Source: Actinomycetes bacterium
GTDB taxonomy: Bacteria > Actinomycetota > Actinomycetes > Actinomycetales > Microbacteriaceae
NCBI GenBank assembly: GCA_023386675.1
Contig: JAEWJG010000444.1
Span: 1 to 6,705 of the forward strand
Direction of reading: 5' to 3'
DNA length: 6,705 nt
A model generated the notes under the pieces. It saw only the letters and a list, made by a program, of their open reading frames with translations, had not been told where the DNA came from and ran no database searches. Position numbers and translations under genes: made by a program. Below are positions 1-6,087 of this stretch, in pieces. How positions within the stretch are numbered: position 1 is the stretch's first letter; each line of letters opens with the position of its first letter.

Positions 1-754
1 TCACAGCGCGGCCCAGCCGTTCGGTGCGGCTCGGGTCGTCGGTGCGGAGGAGAAGGTCGAGCAGCGCGGCCGCCTGCGACCCGAGCTCGCGCGCGCGGCT
101 CGACGACTCCGTCCGCGGGCCGACGACCAGGCGAGCGCTCAGATCCTCCCCGGAGCCCACGACGTGGACCTGGAGCGCGCGGTGGCGCACACGAACCGGA
201 CGGGAGAGCGCGACCGCCATCGCATCCTGCACGTGCAGACCGCCGGCCCCGGCGCTCGTGATCACCTGACCGTGCCGGTCGAGCAGCACGACCCACCCGT
301 CGATCCGATGGGCCAGCTCGGCCACCACGCCGGAGACGCCGGCCCGGCGCGCGGCGAGGGTGAGGACCTTCATGGCGCTCGTCACCGCACGGTCCTCCGC
401 CGCCTGGTCGACGGCCAGGAGTGCGGTCAGAACGGGGAGGAGCAGGTCCTCCGCGGCCTCCGTCCCCACGATCGCCGTCACTCCGGCGCGCGCGATCGCC
501 CGCAGCGAGCCGGCATCGCGTCCATGCGTGACGATGACCGCCCCGCGGAGCGCGTCCGCGCGCGCGTCGCCCGCCGACAACGCCGCGGCCACCTGCCTGG
601 ATGGGAACACGACGAGAGTCGCGAACGCGGGATGCCCGACGACCGAGAAGTCGGCGAGGGCCACCGCGGAATCCACCGGTGTTCCGGCGTCGACGGCGCC
701 CTCGACCAGCCGGCCGCCCAGCGAGCGGGCGACGGAGGCGATGTCACGGGTCAC
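1..754 (-). CDS. PucR/CdaR-type transcriptional regulator, N-terminal part (C-terminus cut by window edge)
   Basis: An open frame of 251 codons runs leftwards off the window with no stop; only one base of the next codon remains at position 1. The GTG start at 754 begins VTRDIASVARSLGGRL. Residues 1-120 form an alternating alpha/beta region (for example VALADFSVVGHPAFATLVVF, then GAVIVTHGRDAGSLRAIARAGVTAIVG), comparable to the N-terminal effector domain of PucR proteins but divergent. Residues about 128-235 look like the GAF/GGDEF-like middle region of PucR/CdaR regulators: KVLTLAARRAGVSGVVAEL, then a beta stretch WVVLLDRHGQVI, ending with LLDLLLRTDDPSRTERLGRAV. The family places a PucR-type HTH (HTH_30) at the C-terminus, which would lie beyond the edge and is not seen. 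The gene is divergent from the alcohol dehydrogenase/permease pair, the usual layout for a local regulator. There is no Shine-Dalgarno before the GTG; the frame stays open further upstream, but a -10-like TACACT sits 6 nt before this GTG, supporting a leaderless start here. Family assignment is by recognition only. Confidence 0.72.
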   Translation of the reverse strand, partial: MTRDIASVARSLGGRLVEGAVDAGTPVDSAVALADFSVVGHPAFATLVVFPSRQVAAALSAGDARADALRGAVIVTHGRDAGSLRAIARAGVTAIVGTEAAEDLLLPVLTALLAVDQAAEDRAVTSAMKVLTLAARRAGVSGVVAELAHRIDGWVVLLDRHGQVITSAGAGGLHVQDAMAVALSRPVRVRHRALQVHVVGSGEDLSARLVVGPRTESSSRARELGSQAAALLDLLLRTDDPSRTERLGRAV

Positions 755-790
755 GAACTCAGTGTACGAAATGTCGACTATCCAGCATCC
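755..790 (-). promoter_or_regulatory. Likely leaderless promoter of the PucR-type regulator
   Basis: Read on the minus strand, TACACT (761-766) matches the actinobacterial -10 pattern TAnnnT. It is followed by exactly 6 nt (GAGTTC) and then the GTG start at 754, so transcription would begin at or next to the start codon. No ribosome-binding sequence precedes the GTG, as expected of a leaderless mRNA. No convincing -35 hexamer is seen; the expected -35 location (about 784-790) runs into the inverted repeat at 786-811. This is a motif reading without experimental support. Confidence 0.5.
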
Positions 791-811
791 ACACCACCAT
801 TTGTGTGGATG
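786..811. promoter_or_regulatory. Operator-like inverted repeat in the divergent spacer
   Basis: CATCCACAC (786-794) and GTGTGGATG (803-811) are perfect 9-bp inverted arms separated by 8 nt (CACCATTT). The repeat lies between the divergent regulator and alcohol dehydrogenase genes. It overlaps the expected -35 zone of the regulator promoter and abuts or overlaps the proposed -35 of the dehydrogenase promoter. That placement fits binding by a dimeric regulator that represses its own gene and acts on the rightward pair. The PucR-type protein encoded next door is the obvious candidate, but this is inference; the sequence does not match the Bacillus PucR box as I know it. Confidence 0.6.
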
Positions 812-838
812 ACAGGGTTCGAACGCCCTCCCTAGCAT
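809..838 (+). promoter_or_regulatory. Candidate promoter for the alcohol dehydrogenase/permease operon
   Basis: ATGACA (809-814) matches the -35 consensus TTGACA at five of six positions. It is followed after 18 nt by TAGCAT (833-838), which fits TAnnnT. Transcription would start near 845, leaving a short leader of about 25 nt before the ATG at 869. The right arm of the inverted repeat overlaps the first bases of the -35, and its centre is about 46 bp upstream of the inferred start, a typical activator position. Confidence 0.45.
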
Positions 839-857
839 CGAGCGAGACCCGCACACG

Positions 858-863
858 AAGGAG
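858..863 (+). promoter_or_regulatory. Ribosome-binding site of the alcohol dehydrogenase
   Basis: AAGGAG lies 5 nt before the ATG at 869. This strong Shine-Dalgarno match fixes the start of the dehydrogenase and contrasts with the divergent regulator, which has none. Confidence 0.8.
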
Positions 864-868
864 TACAA

Positions 869-1966
869 ATGCAGGCCGTCGTCTTCCGCGAACCATCCGC
901 CCCCATCGAGTTCACCGAGGTGGAGCTCGCCGCTCCCGGGCCCGGAGAGGTGCGGGTGAAGATCGCAGCGGCGGGCGTCTGCCACTCCGACCTGCACGTG
1001 AAGCGCGGCGAGTGGGATGCGCCGGCTCCGCTGGTCATGGGCCACGAGGGCTCCGGCGTGGTGACGGAACTCGGCGACGGCGTCACGTCGCTCGCGGTCG
1101 GCGACCACGTCGTCCTCAGCTGGGTGCCGCCGTGCGGCGACTGCCGCTACTGCCGCTCCGGCCACGAGGCTCGCTGCCAGAAGGTGGCGACCGTCGTCGC
1201 CCCGCTGGGCGTCCTGTTCGACGGCACCTCCCGGCTGTCGCGCGACGGCGAGACGGTCCACCACTACCTCGGCGTCTCGTCGTTCGCCGAGGAGGTCGTC
1301 GTGCCGGCCTCGGGTGCGGTGAAGGTCCGCGACGACGCGCCGCTCGACGTCATCGCGGTCGTCGGCTGCGCGGTCGCGACCGGTGTCGGCGCGGTGCTCA
1401 ACACGGCGGCGGTCGAGCCCGGATCCACCGTCGCGGTGATCGGCTGCGGCGGCGTCGGGCTGAACGTGGTGCAGGGCGCCAAGCTGGCCGGCGCCGAACG
1501 GATCGTCGCCATCGACGTGCTCGCCGACAAGACGCAGATGGCGCTGCAGTTCGGCGCCACCGACCGCATCGACGCGTCCCAGGCGGACGCGGTCGAGCAG
1601 CTCTTCGAGCTCATCCCGGACGGCGTCGACTACGCCTTCGACGCGATCGGGCGCACCTCGACCACCGAGCAGGCCATCCGGATGCTCGGCCTCGGCGGCG
1701 CGGCGGTCATCGTCGGACTGCCGCCGACGGGCGCGAAGGCTTCCTTCGAGCCGCTGGTGCTGGCGGAAGCGGATCAGCGCATCCTCGGCTCCAACTACGG
1801 TTCGGTGCGCCCCTCCATCGACATCCCCGCTCTGGTCGACCGGTACATGGACGGCCAGCTGAAGCTCGACCCGCTCATCTCGGGCCGACGTCCCCTCGCC
1901 GAAGCGGCGGAGGCCTTCGACGACCTCGAGTCGGGCTCCGTGCTCCGCACCCTCCTCATCCCCTAG
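869..1966 (+). CDS. Zinc-dependent alcohol dehydrogenase (class III-like MDR family)
   Basis: A 365-residue medium-chain dehydrogenase that should oxidise an alcohol to an aldehyde with NAD+ in the cytoplasm. Catalytic zinc ligands are visible: Cys38 in GVCHSD, His59 in GHEG with Glu60, and Cys167 in VVGCAVATGVG. Ser40 and His43 occupy the proton-relay positions. The structural zinc lobe is complete: Cys89, Cys92, Cys95 and Cys103 in PPCGDCRYCRSGHEARC. The Rossmann glycine motif GCGGVG spans 192-197, and Asp216 at the end of the second strand (IVAIDV) favours NAD+ over NADP+. The segment HHYLGVSSFAEEVVVP (131-146) is typical of the AdhC/COG1062 group, which includes formaldehyde- and aryl-alcohol-type enzymes, and the length is normal for it. 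The start is supported by AAGGAG 5 nt upstream. It is first in an operon with the permease and divergent from a PucR-type regulator, so it probably serves an inducible catabolic route. The actual substrate is unknown; glutathione-dependent formaldehyde dehydrogenase is less likely in an actinobacterium. Confidence 0.93.
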   Translation: MQAVVFREPSAPIEFTEVELAAPGPGEVRVKIAAAGVCHSDLHVKRGEWDAPAPLVMGHEGSGVVTELGDGVTSLAVGDHVVLSWVPPCGDCRYCRSGHEARCQKVATVVAPLGVLFDGTSRLSRDGETVHHYLGVSSFAEEVVVPASGAVKVRDDAPLDVIAVVGCAVATGVGAVLNTAAVEPGSTVAVIGCGGVGLNVVQGAKLAGAERIVAIDVLADKTQMALQFGATDRIDASQADAVEQLFELIPDGVDYAFDAIGRTSTTEQAIRMLGLGGAAVIVGLPPTGAKASFEPLVLAEADQRILGSNYGSVRPSIDIPALVDRYMDGQLKLDPLISGRRPLAEAAEAFDDLESGSVLRTLLIP

Positions 1967-1995
1967 CCCCACCCGAAACGACTCACTGGAGAGCC

Positions 1996-3429
1996 ATGTC
2001 CACCACTGAAACCCGGGCGAGCCGCCCGACCGACGCCGGCCTGCGGCACGGCGTCATGAGCGGCCCCGAGCTCGCCGCCCAGGCGATCGCGAACATCGCG
2101 CCCAGCGCCGTCATCGCGTTCACCGCGATGTCGATCTTCGTCGGCGCCGGCAACGGCACCATCTACTCGTTCATCCTCGCCACCATCGTCATCCTCTGCG
2201 TCGGGTATTGCGTCGTCGTCTTCGCTCGCAAGCATGCGTCGGCGGGATCCCTATATACCTACGTCGCGAAGGGCCTCGGCCCGACGGGCGCCTACCTGGC
2301 CGGCGTGACACTGGTCATCGGCTGCTGGGGTATCGCCGCCGGCTCGCTCGGGGGAGCCGTGCAGTACTTCGACCAGTTCCTGGTGCTGCTCGGCGTTCCC
2401 GCCGGGGGTGTGGGCTGGTACATCGGTCTCGCGATCGTCCTCGGTGGGCTCGCGACGCTGTTCACGATCCGCGGCATCCGCCTCTCGGCCCGCGTCTCCC
2501 TGGTGCTGGAGCTGGTGTCGGTGACGATCATCACGATCCTCCTGATCGCCGCCCTGATCTGGGCCGGACCCGCGGCGTGGGATCCGGCGCAGGTCTTCGC
2601 GCAGGGCGCGCCGTTCCAGGGGGTCGCGGCGGGCATGGTGCTCGGCATCCTCGGGTTCGTCGGCTTCTCGTCGGCGGACGCCCTCGGCCGCGAGGCGAAG
2701 AACCCGTACACGGCCATCCCGCGCGCGATCATGTGGAGCGCGGTGGTCGTCGGCGTCCTGTACGTGTTCGCCGCCTACACGCAGATCGCCGTGCTCGGCG
2801 ACGGACTGGCCAAGAGCGCCAGCCCGCTGGAGGACATCGCCTCGCTCATCGGGATGCCGTCGTGGTTCGCTCCGATCCTGACCTTCGGCGTCGGCGCATC
2901 GTTCTTCGCGGTCGTCGTGGCCCCGCTGAACGTGGTGGGCCGGGTCATCTACGTGATGGGCAAGGAGGGCGTCGTCCCGGAGCGGTTCGGTCGCACCCAC
3001 GAGCGCCACCTGACCCCCCACCGCGTGCTGCTGGTGGCCGGTCCGGCCGCGATCGTGCTCGACGTCATCCTGCTCGCCGTGGGCGCGGGTCCCATGGACA
3101 TCGTGGTCTGGGTGGACACGTACGGCACCTATGGCTACATGGTCGCCTACGCCCTCGTGGCGATCGCCTGCATCGTCTACACACGCCGGGCGGGCATCCC
3201 GAACGCGCTGGTGTGGGTGTGCGCCGTCGTCGCGGTCGCCGCCATGGCGTACGTGTTCTTCGCGAACGTCTGGCCGGTGCCGGCGTTTCCGCTGAACGTC
3301 ATCCCGTACCTCTTCCTCCTCACGCTCATCGCGGCCGTCGTGTGGTTCGCCTTCCTGCGCCGTCGCCGTCCGGAGGTCATCGCCAACATCGGCAACACCG
3401 AGACCGACGCGCTGGAGGGCGTCGGCTAA
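1996..3429 (+). CDS. APC-superfamily amino acid/amine permease
   Basis: A 477-residue inner-membrane transporter with about 12 hydrophobic segments (near 31-50, 57-77, 98-122, 142-158, 168-190, 210-227, 245-263, 291-312, 346-364, 377-395, 404-422, 435-454). The N-terminal 27 residues and the RRRRPE tail are polar. Family marks are the unwound first helix around NIAPS (33-37), SAGSLYTYVAKGLGP (82-96), GFSSADALGREAKNPY (223-238) and the cytoplasmic loop GKEGVVPERFGRTH (322-335). APC proteins of this type import amino acids, polyamines or related amines by proton or cation symport, or exchange them. The ATG at 1996 is chosen because GGAGAG (1988-1993) precedes it; the same frame is open further upstream, but that stretch lies across the dehydrogenase gene and reads as arginine-rich shadow sequence. 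It starts 29 nt after the dehydrogenase stop, so the two are very likely co-transcribed. Its TAA overlaps the TAG of the convergent kinase by 4 nt. Substrate specificity cannot be read from the sequence. Confidence 0.92.
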   Translation: MSTTETRASRPTDAGLRHGVMSGPELAAQAIANIAPSAVIAFTAMSIFVGAGNGTIYSFILATIVILCVGYCVVVFARKHASAGSLYTYVAKGLGPTGAYLAGVTLVIGCWGIAAGSLGGAVQYFDQFLVLLGVPAGGVGWYIGLAIVLGGLATLFTIRGIRLSARVSLVLELVSVTIITILLIAALIWAGPAAWDPAQVFAQGAPFQGVAAGMVLGILGFVGFSSADALGREAKNPYTAIPRAIMWSAVVVGVLYVFAAYTQIAVLGDGLAKSASPLEDIASLIGMPSWFAPILTFGVGASFFAVVVAPLNVVGRVIYVMGKEGVVPERFGRTHERHLTPHRVLLVAGPAAIVLDVILLAVGAGPMDIVVWVDTYGTYGYMVAYALVAIACIVYTRRAGIPNALVWVCAVVAVAAMAYVFFANVWPVPAFPLNVIPYLFLLTLIAAVVWFAFLRRRRPEVIANIGNTETDALEGVG

Positions 3430-4640
3430 CGCGGGAGGCGCACCGTCACCACCGCACCGCCTTCCGGCGCGTTCGCGGCGGTGACGGTTCCTCCGTGGCG
3501 GCTCACCACTTCGGACACCAGAGCGAGACCGAGGCCGTAGTGGCGTGCGCGGGCGTCGCCGGGCTGCTCATCCCGTGAGGTGGCGAAGCGCTCGAATGCG
3601 CGGGATTCGACGCCCGGCGAGAAGCCGGGCCCGTCATCCTGCACGGCGAGCTGGACACGATCCCGCGCGAGGGACACCGTCAGCAGCACTCGGGTGGCAG
3701 CGTGATCGAGTGCGTTGTCGAGGAGCGCGACGACCATCCGCCGGAGGGACACGGGCGCGCCGGTGACCACCGCATCCTGGGCCGCTTCGACGTCGATCCG
3801 GATGCCGCGTTCCTCCCCGCGCGCCGCCGCCGACCGGGCGACGGCTCCGGCCAGCTCACCCAGGTCGACTCCTTCGCTCTCCGCGGTCTGGCGCGGATCG
3901 GCCGCGGTCAGCAGGTCCTGCACGATCTCGGTGAGGGCGCGACTGTCGTCGACGATCTCGTCCAGACCGGACCGGACCTCGTCGTCCGAGGCGCCCCCGT
4001 TCGCGACCTGGCGCCGCAGCAGCTGCGAGCGCGTGCTCAGCAGCGTCAGCGGGGTTCGCAGCTCGTGCCCCGCATCCGCCACGAAGCGCCGCTGCAGGCC
4101 GAGCGCTTCGGCGAGCGGACGCATCGACCGCCGCGCGAGCAGCCAGCCGATCCCGGCCGCCGCGATCCCCGCAAGCAGACCCGAGATCACCAGCGCGAGG
4201 ACGAGGCGGTTCAGCTCCTCCTGCTGTTCGGCGAGCCCGTACGCGATCTGCACGACGTGTCCGCGACGGATGTCGGTCTCCATCAGGTACTGCTGGCCGC
4301 CGGCGGTCACCACCCCGGAACGCGATCCGCCATGCGCGATGACGTCGTTGAGCGCGTCCTCGTCGGGCAGGCCCGCCGGCAGGCCGGGGGAGCTGTCTCG
4401 TCCATCCGGCGTCACCACGGTGATGAGGAGGTTCCGCGGGGCGTCGTGCACGGAGTCCACCATGGACGCTGCCGACAGCGCGCGACGCGCCGACTCCGCC
4501 TGCCCGGCGGCGACCACGGAGTACACGACGATGCCCAGCGCGACGAACAGGCCGACGATGATGAGCGCGAACTGCACTGCGAGGCGGAGTGACGCCGACC
4601 GGAGCTCGCGCGCGTCCACCGGAGACAGCGTGCCGCTCAC
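3426..4640 (-). CDS. Membrane sensor histidine kinase of the flavinylation operon
   Basis: A 404-residue orthodox kinase starting at GTG (4640), with the GTGA overlapping the response-regulator stop. Transmembrane helices lie near 20-45 and 146-169 and flank an extracytoplasmic sensor of about 100 residues (46-145) with no domain I recognise. After TM2 only about 22 residues (RRSMRPLAEALGLQRRF) precede the phospho-acceptor motif ADAGHELRTPLTLL, His192, so a full HAMP domain is absent. The ATPase domain shows the N box LLDNALDHA (Asn309), the G1 box DDGPGF (335-340), the F box RAFERF (347-352) and the G2 box YGLGLAL (368-374), ending VTVRLPR. All catalytic parts look intact. It should phosphorylate the response regulator encoded immediately upstream. 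Co-expression with the FMN-binding protein and ApbE suggests it senses an envelope or redox signal, but the ligand is unknown. Its stop shares CTAA with the stop of the convergent permease. Confidence 0.93.
   Translation of the reverse strand: MSGTLSPVDARELRSASLRLAVQFALIIVGLFVALGIVVYSVVAAGQAESARRALSAASMVDSVHDAPRNLLITVVTPDGRDSSPGLPAGLPDEDALNDVIAHGGSRSGVVTAGGQQYLMETDIRRGHVVQIAYGLAEQQEELNRLVLALVISGLLAGIAAAGIGWLLARRSMRPLAEALGLQRRFVADAGHELRTPLTLLSTRSQLLRRQVANGGASDDEVRSGLDEIVDDSRALTEIVQDLLTAADPRQTAESEGVDLGELAGAVARSAAARGEERGIRIDVEAAQDAVVTGAPVSLRRMVVALLDNALDHAATRVLLTVSLARDRVQLAVQDDGPGFSPGVESRAFERFATSRDEQPGDARARHYGLGLALVSEVVSRHGGTVTAANAPEGGAVVTVRLPR
3442..3488. terminator. Hairpin at the convergent gene junction, terminator-like
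   Basis: ACCGTCACC (3442-3450) and GGTGACGGT (3480-3488) are perfect 9-bp inverted arms. After one mismatch (3451/3479), four more pairs follow (3452-3455 with 3475-3478), giving a 13-bp stem and a 19-nt loop. It begins 13 nt beyond the permease stop and lies within the last codons of the kinase gene. No T-run follows on either strand, so it would have to act as a U-less hairpin. The arms encode TVT and VTV in the kinase, so protein constraint could also explain it. Confidence 0.35.
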
Positions 4641-5338
4641 AGCGACCCCATCCGGTAGCCGACGCCGCGCACGGTCTCGACGAGCGAGCGGCCGAACTTG
4701 CGGCGCAGGTGGTGCACGTAGGTGTCCACGACTCCGGGGTCGTCGGCGTCCGCGAAGACCTCCTCGAGCAGCACGGCGCGCGAGAACACCTGCGCCGGAC
4801 GCCGGGCGAGGCGCTCCAGCAGCGCCGACTCGCGCTCGGAGAGGGCGGTGCGCTCGCCGCTGTCGACGGTCACGGTGCGGCTCTCGGTGTCCAGGCGACC
4901 ACCGGGGAACCGGACCGTCGGCACGACCGCCGAGGCCCGCCGGGTGAGCGCGCGGACGCGCGCGACCAGCTCGTCGATGTCGAACGGCTTGGCGAGGTAG
5001 TCCTCCGCGCCGGCGTTGAGCCCGTCCACGCGGTCCGGTGCGGTGCCGAGGGCGGAGAGCACCAGGATGGGCGTGGTCACCCCGCTCTCGCGGAGGCGGC
5101 GCAGCACGTCCAGCCCTTCCACAGCGGGAAGTCCGCGGTCGAGGACGATGGCGCCGTAGGCGGAGGTGAGGCCGAGATGGAGCGCGCGCTGGCCGTCCCG
5201 CGCCACCTCGACATCGAAGCCCTCGGAGCGCAGCAGGGCGTCCAGCATCCCGGCGAGGCGCCCGTCGTCCTCGGCGATCAGAACGCGCACCCTGTCGTCC
5301 ACATCCACAGTGTAGGAGCGGGCTTCGAGGTCGCTCAT
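4637..5338 (-). CDS. OmpR/PhoB-family response regulator
   Basis: A 233-residue DNA-binding response regulator. The receiver domain (about 17-130) contains the acidic pair Asp24-Asp25 in VLIAEDD, the phospho-acceptor Asp67 in IVLDRGLPAVEG, the switch residue Ser95 in LVLSALG, and Lys117 in DYLAKPF. The C-terminal winged helix (about 145-233) contains LSERESALLERLARRPAQVF, the recognition-helix region VVDTYVHHLRRKFG and the wing LVETVRGVGYR. The ATG at 5338 overlaps the ApbE stop as ATGA, and the stop overlaps the kinase GTG as GTGA, so translation should be coupled through all three genes. An alternative GTG start at 5302 (codon 13), preceded by TACACT and 6 nt, would still retain the whole receiver domain and would explain the charged 12-residue prefix. 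Expected partner is the downstream kinase; the likely target is this operon's own promoter, which lies outside the window. Confidence 0.93.
   Translation of the reverse strand: MSDLEARSYTVDVDDRVRVLIAEDDGRLAGMLDALLRSEGFDVEVARDGQRALHLGLTSAYGAIVLDRGLPAVEGLDVLRRLRESGVTTPILVLSALGTAPDRVDGLNAGAEDYLAKPFDIDELVARVRALTRRASAVVPTVRFPGGRLDTESRTVTVDSGERTALSERESALLERLARRPAQVFSRAVLLEEVFADADDPGVVDTYVHHLRRKFGRSLVETVRGVGYRMGSL
5303..5314 (-). promoter_or_regulatory. Possible internal leaderless promoter for the two-component pair
   Basis: On the minus strand TACACT (5309-5314) is followed by 6 nt (GTGGAT) and an in-frame GTG at 5302, codon 13 of the response regulator. The same spacing and the same hexamer occur at the leaderless-looking start of the PucR-type regulator (761-766 to 754). 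A promoter here would allow the regulator and kinase to be made independently of the redox genes. No clear -35 is seen. The overlapping CATCCACAG (5302-5310) resembles one arm of the palindrome at 786-811 in eight of nine bases, which may be chance. Confidence 0.25.
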
Positions 5339-6087
5339 CGGTTGGCGGCAGGGTCGGCGAACGTCAGCTCTCCCTCGCCGAGCAGCCGGGCCGCCGCATC
5401 GAGGGCGAGGACGCCGCGCGCACCCTGGCCGAGCGCCCAGCGTATGCCCGCGGGTCCGAGGGCGAAGACGGCGGTGGCCAGCACGTCGGCGGTCGTCAGG
5501 TCGTCCGCGACGACGGTCGCGCTGAGCAGGCCGCGCGGGGTGGATCCGTCGCGTCCGTCCACGATGTGCGCGCCGCGCTCGTACAGTCCGGAGGTGGCGA
5601 CCCCGGCGCCGGTGACAGCGAGGACGGCCAGCATATCGGCGGGCGCGTGCGGCGACCGGATGCCGACGCTCCACGGCCGACCGTCGCCCGGGCTCCCCGA
5701 TACGACGACGTCGCCGCCGGCGTTGAGGCAGTAGTCGCGGATCCCCGCAGCGTCCAGGACCCGTGCGGCGCGGGCGGCGGCCCACCCTTTCACGATCCCG
5801 TCGAGGTCCCAGGTGCCGTCGGGACGCCGCATGCGGAACGCTCCGCCCGACGCGCGGACGACCTGCTCGCCGATCGCGACGACCTCGCGGAAATCCGCGC
5901 TGGTCTCGTCGCTCGTGCCCGCGGCTGCGTTCGCCCGGCTCACCTCGCTGTCCGGGCGGTAGGTGCTGAAGCGGGCGTCCGCCGCGCGCAGCACGGCGAA
6001 GGCGCGCTCGGCGGCCGGGGCCGCGTCCGCGGCATCCCGGATGTCGATCGACATGGGGATGCCCATGACGGTCTCGAGGAACCTCAT
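5335..6087 (-). CDS. apbE: ApbE-type FAD:protein FMN transferase
   Basis: A 250-residue flavin transferase that links FMN from FAD by a phosphoester bond to a Thr or Ser of a target protein, with Mg2+. Family marks in order: MGIPMSI (8-14), RFSTYRPDSEVSRAN (39-53), DLDGIVKGWAAARA (94-107, Lys100), CLNAGGDVVVSG (120-131), GVATSGLYERG (162-172) leading to AHIVDGRDG (173-181), and TTADVLATAVFALGP (198-212), whose Asp201 and Thr205 sit at the metal-site positions. HIVDGRDG replaces the usual HIIDPRTG, a modest deviation. The length is on the short side because no signal peptide or lipobox is present: the protein begins only seven residues before the MG motif. The in-frame upstream sequence is not signal-like, so the ATG at 6087, which overlaps the FMN-binding gene stop as ATGA, is well supported. 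The substrate is almost certainly the FMN-binding protein encoded just upstream. The enzyme appears cytoplasmic, unlike most characterised ApbE proteins. Confidence 0.93.
   Translation of the reverse strand: MRFLETVMGIPMSIDIRDAADAAPAAERAFAVLRAADARFSTYRPDSEVSRANAAAGTSDETSADFREVVAIGEQVVRASGGAFRMRRPDGTWDLDGIVKGWAAARAARVLDAAGIRDYCLNAGGDVVVSGSPGDGRPWSVGIRSPHAPADMLAVLAVTGAGVATSGLYERGAHIVDGRDGSTPRGLLSATVVADDLTTADVLATAVFALGPAGIRWALGQGARGVLALDAAARLLGEGELTFADPAANR

Noticed and set aside
814..829. tRNA T-arm-like stretch AGGG-TTCGAACG-CCCT
   Set aside because: The stem is only 4 bp with an 8-nt loop, and there is no acceptor stem, anticodon arm or D-arm around it; it falls between the proposed -35 and -10 of the dehydrogenase promoter.
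601..1995. Long in-frame upstream extension of the permease (about 465 extra codons)
   Set aside because: The extension overlaps the regulator start and the whole dehydrogenase, reads as arginine-rich high-GC shadow sequence, and the permease has its own Shine-Dalgarno and ATG at 1996.
2251..2262. TATA-like run in the permease gene, possible internal promoter
   Set aside because: It encodes the conserved LYTY of the SAGSLYTYV motif (codons 86-89) with unusual CTA and TAT codons; there is no paired -35 and no gene start nearby.
3702..4592. Long rightward open frames opposite the kinase gene
   Set aside because: They are antisense shadows of a gene with a complete set of kinase motifs; their translations are low-complexity, rich in Arg, Ala, Gly or Ser, with no domain and no ribosome-binding site.
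4589..5734. 381-residue rightward open frame opposite the regulator and apbE
   Set aside because: Same reasoning: antisense to two intact genes, biased composition, no recognisable domain.
5339..5785. N-terminal extension of the response regulator
   Set aside because: The added residues are arginine/glycine-rich shadow of apbE in another frame; the receiver domain begins normally just after the ATGA start at 5338.
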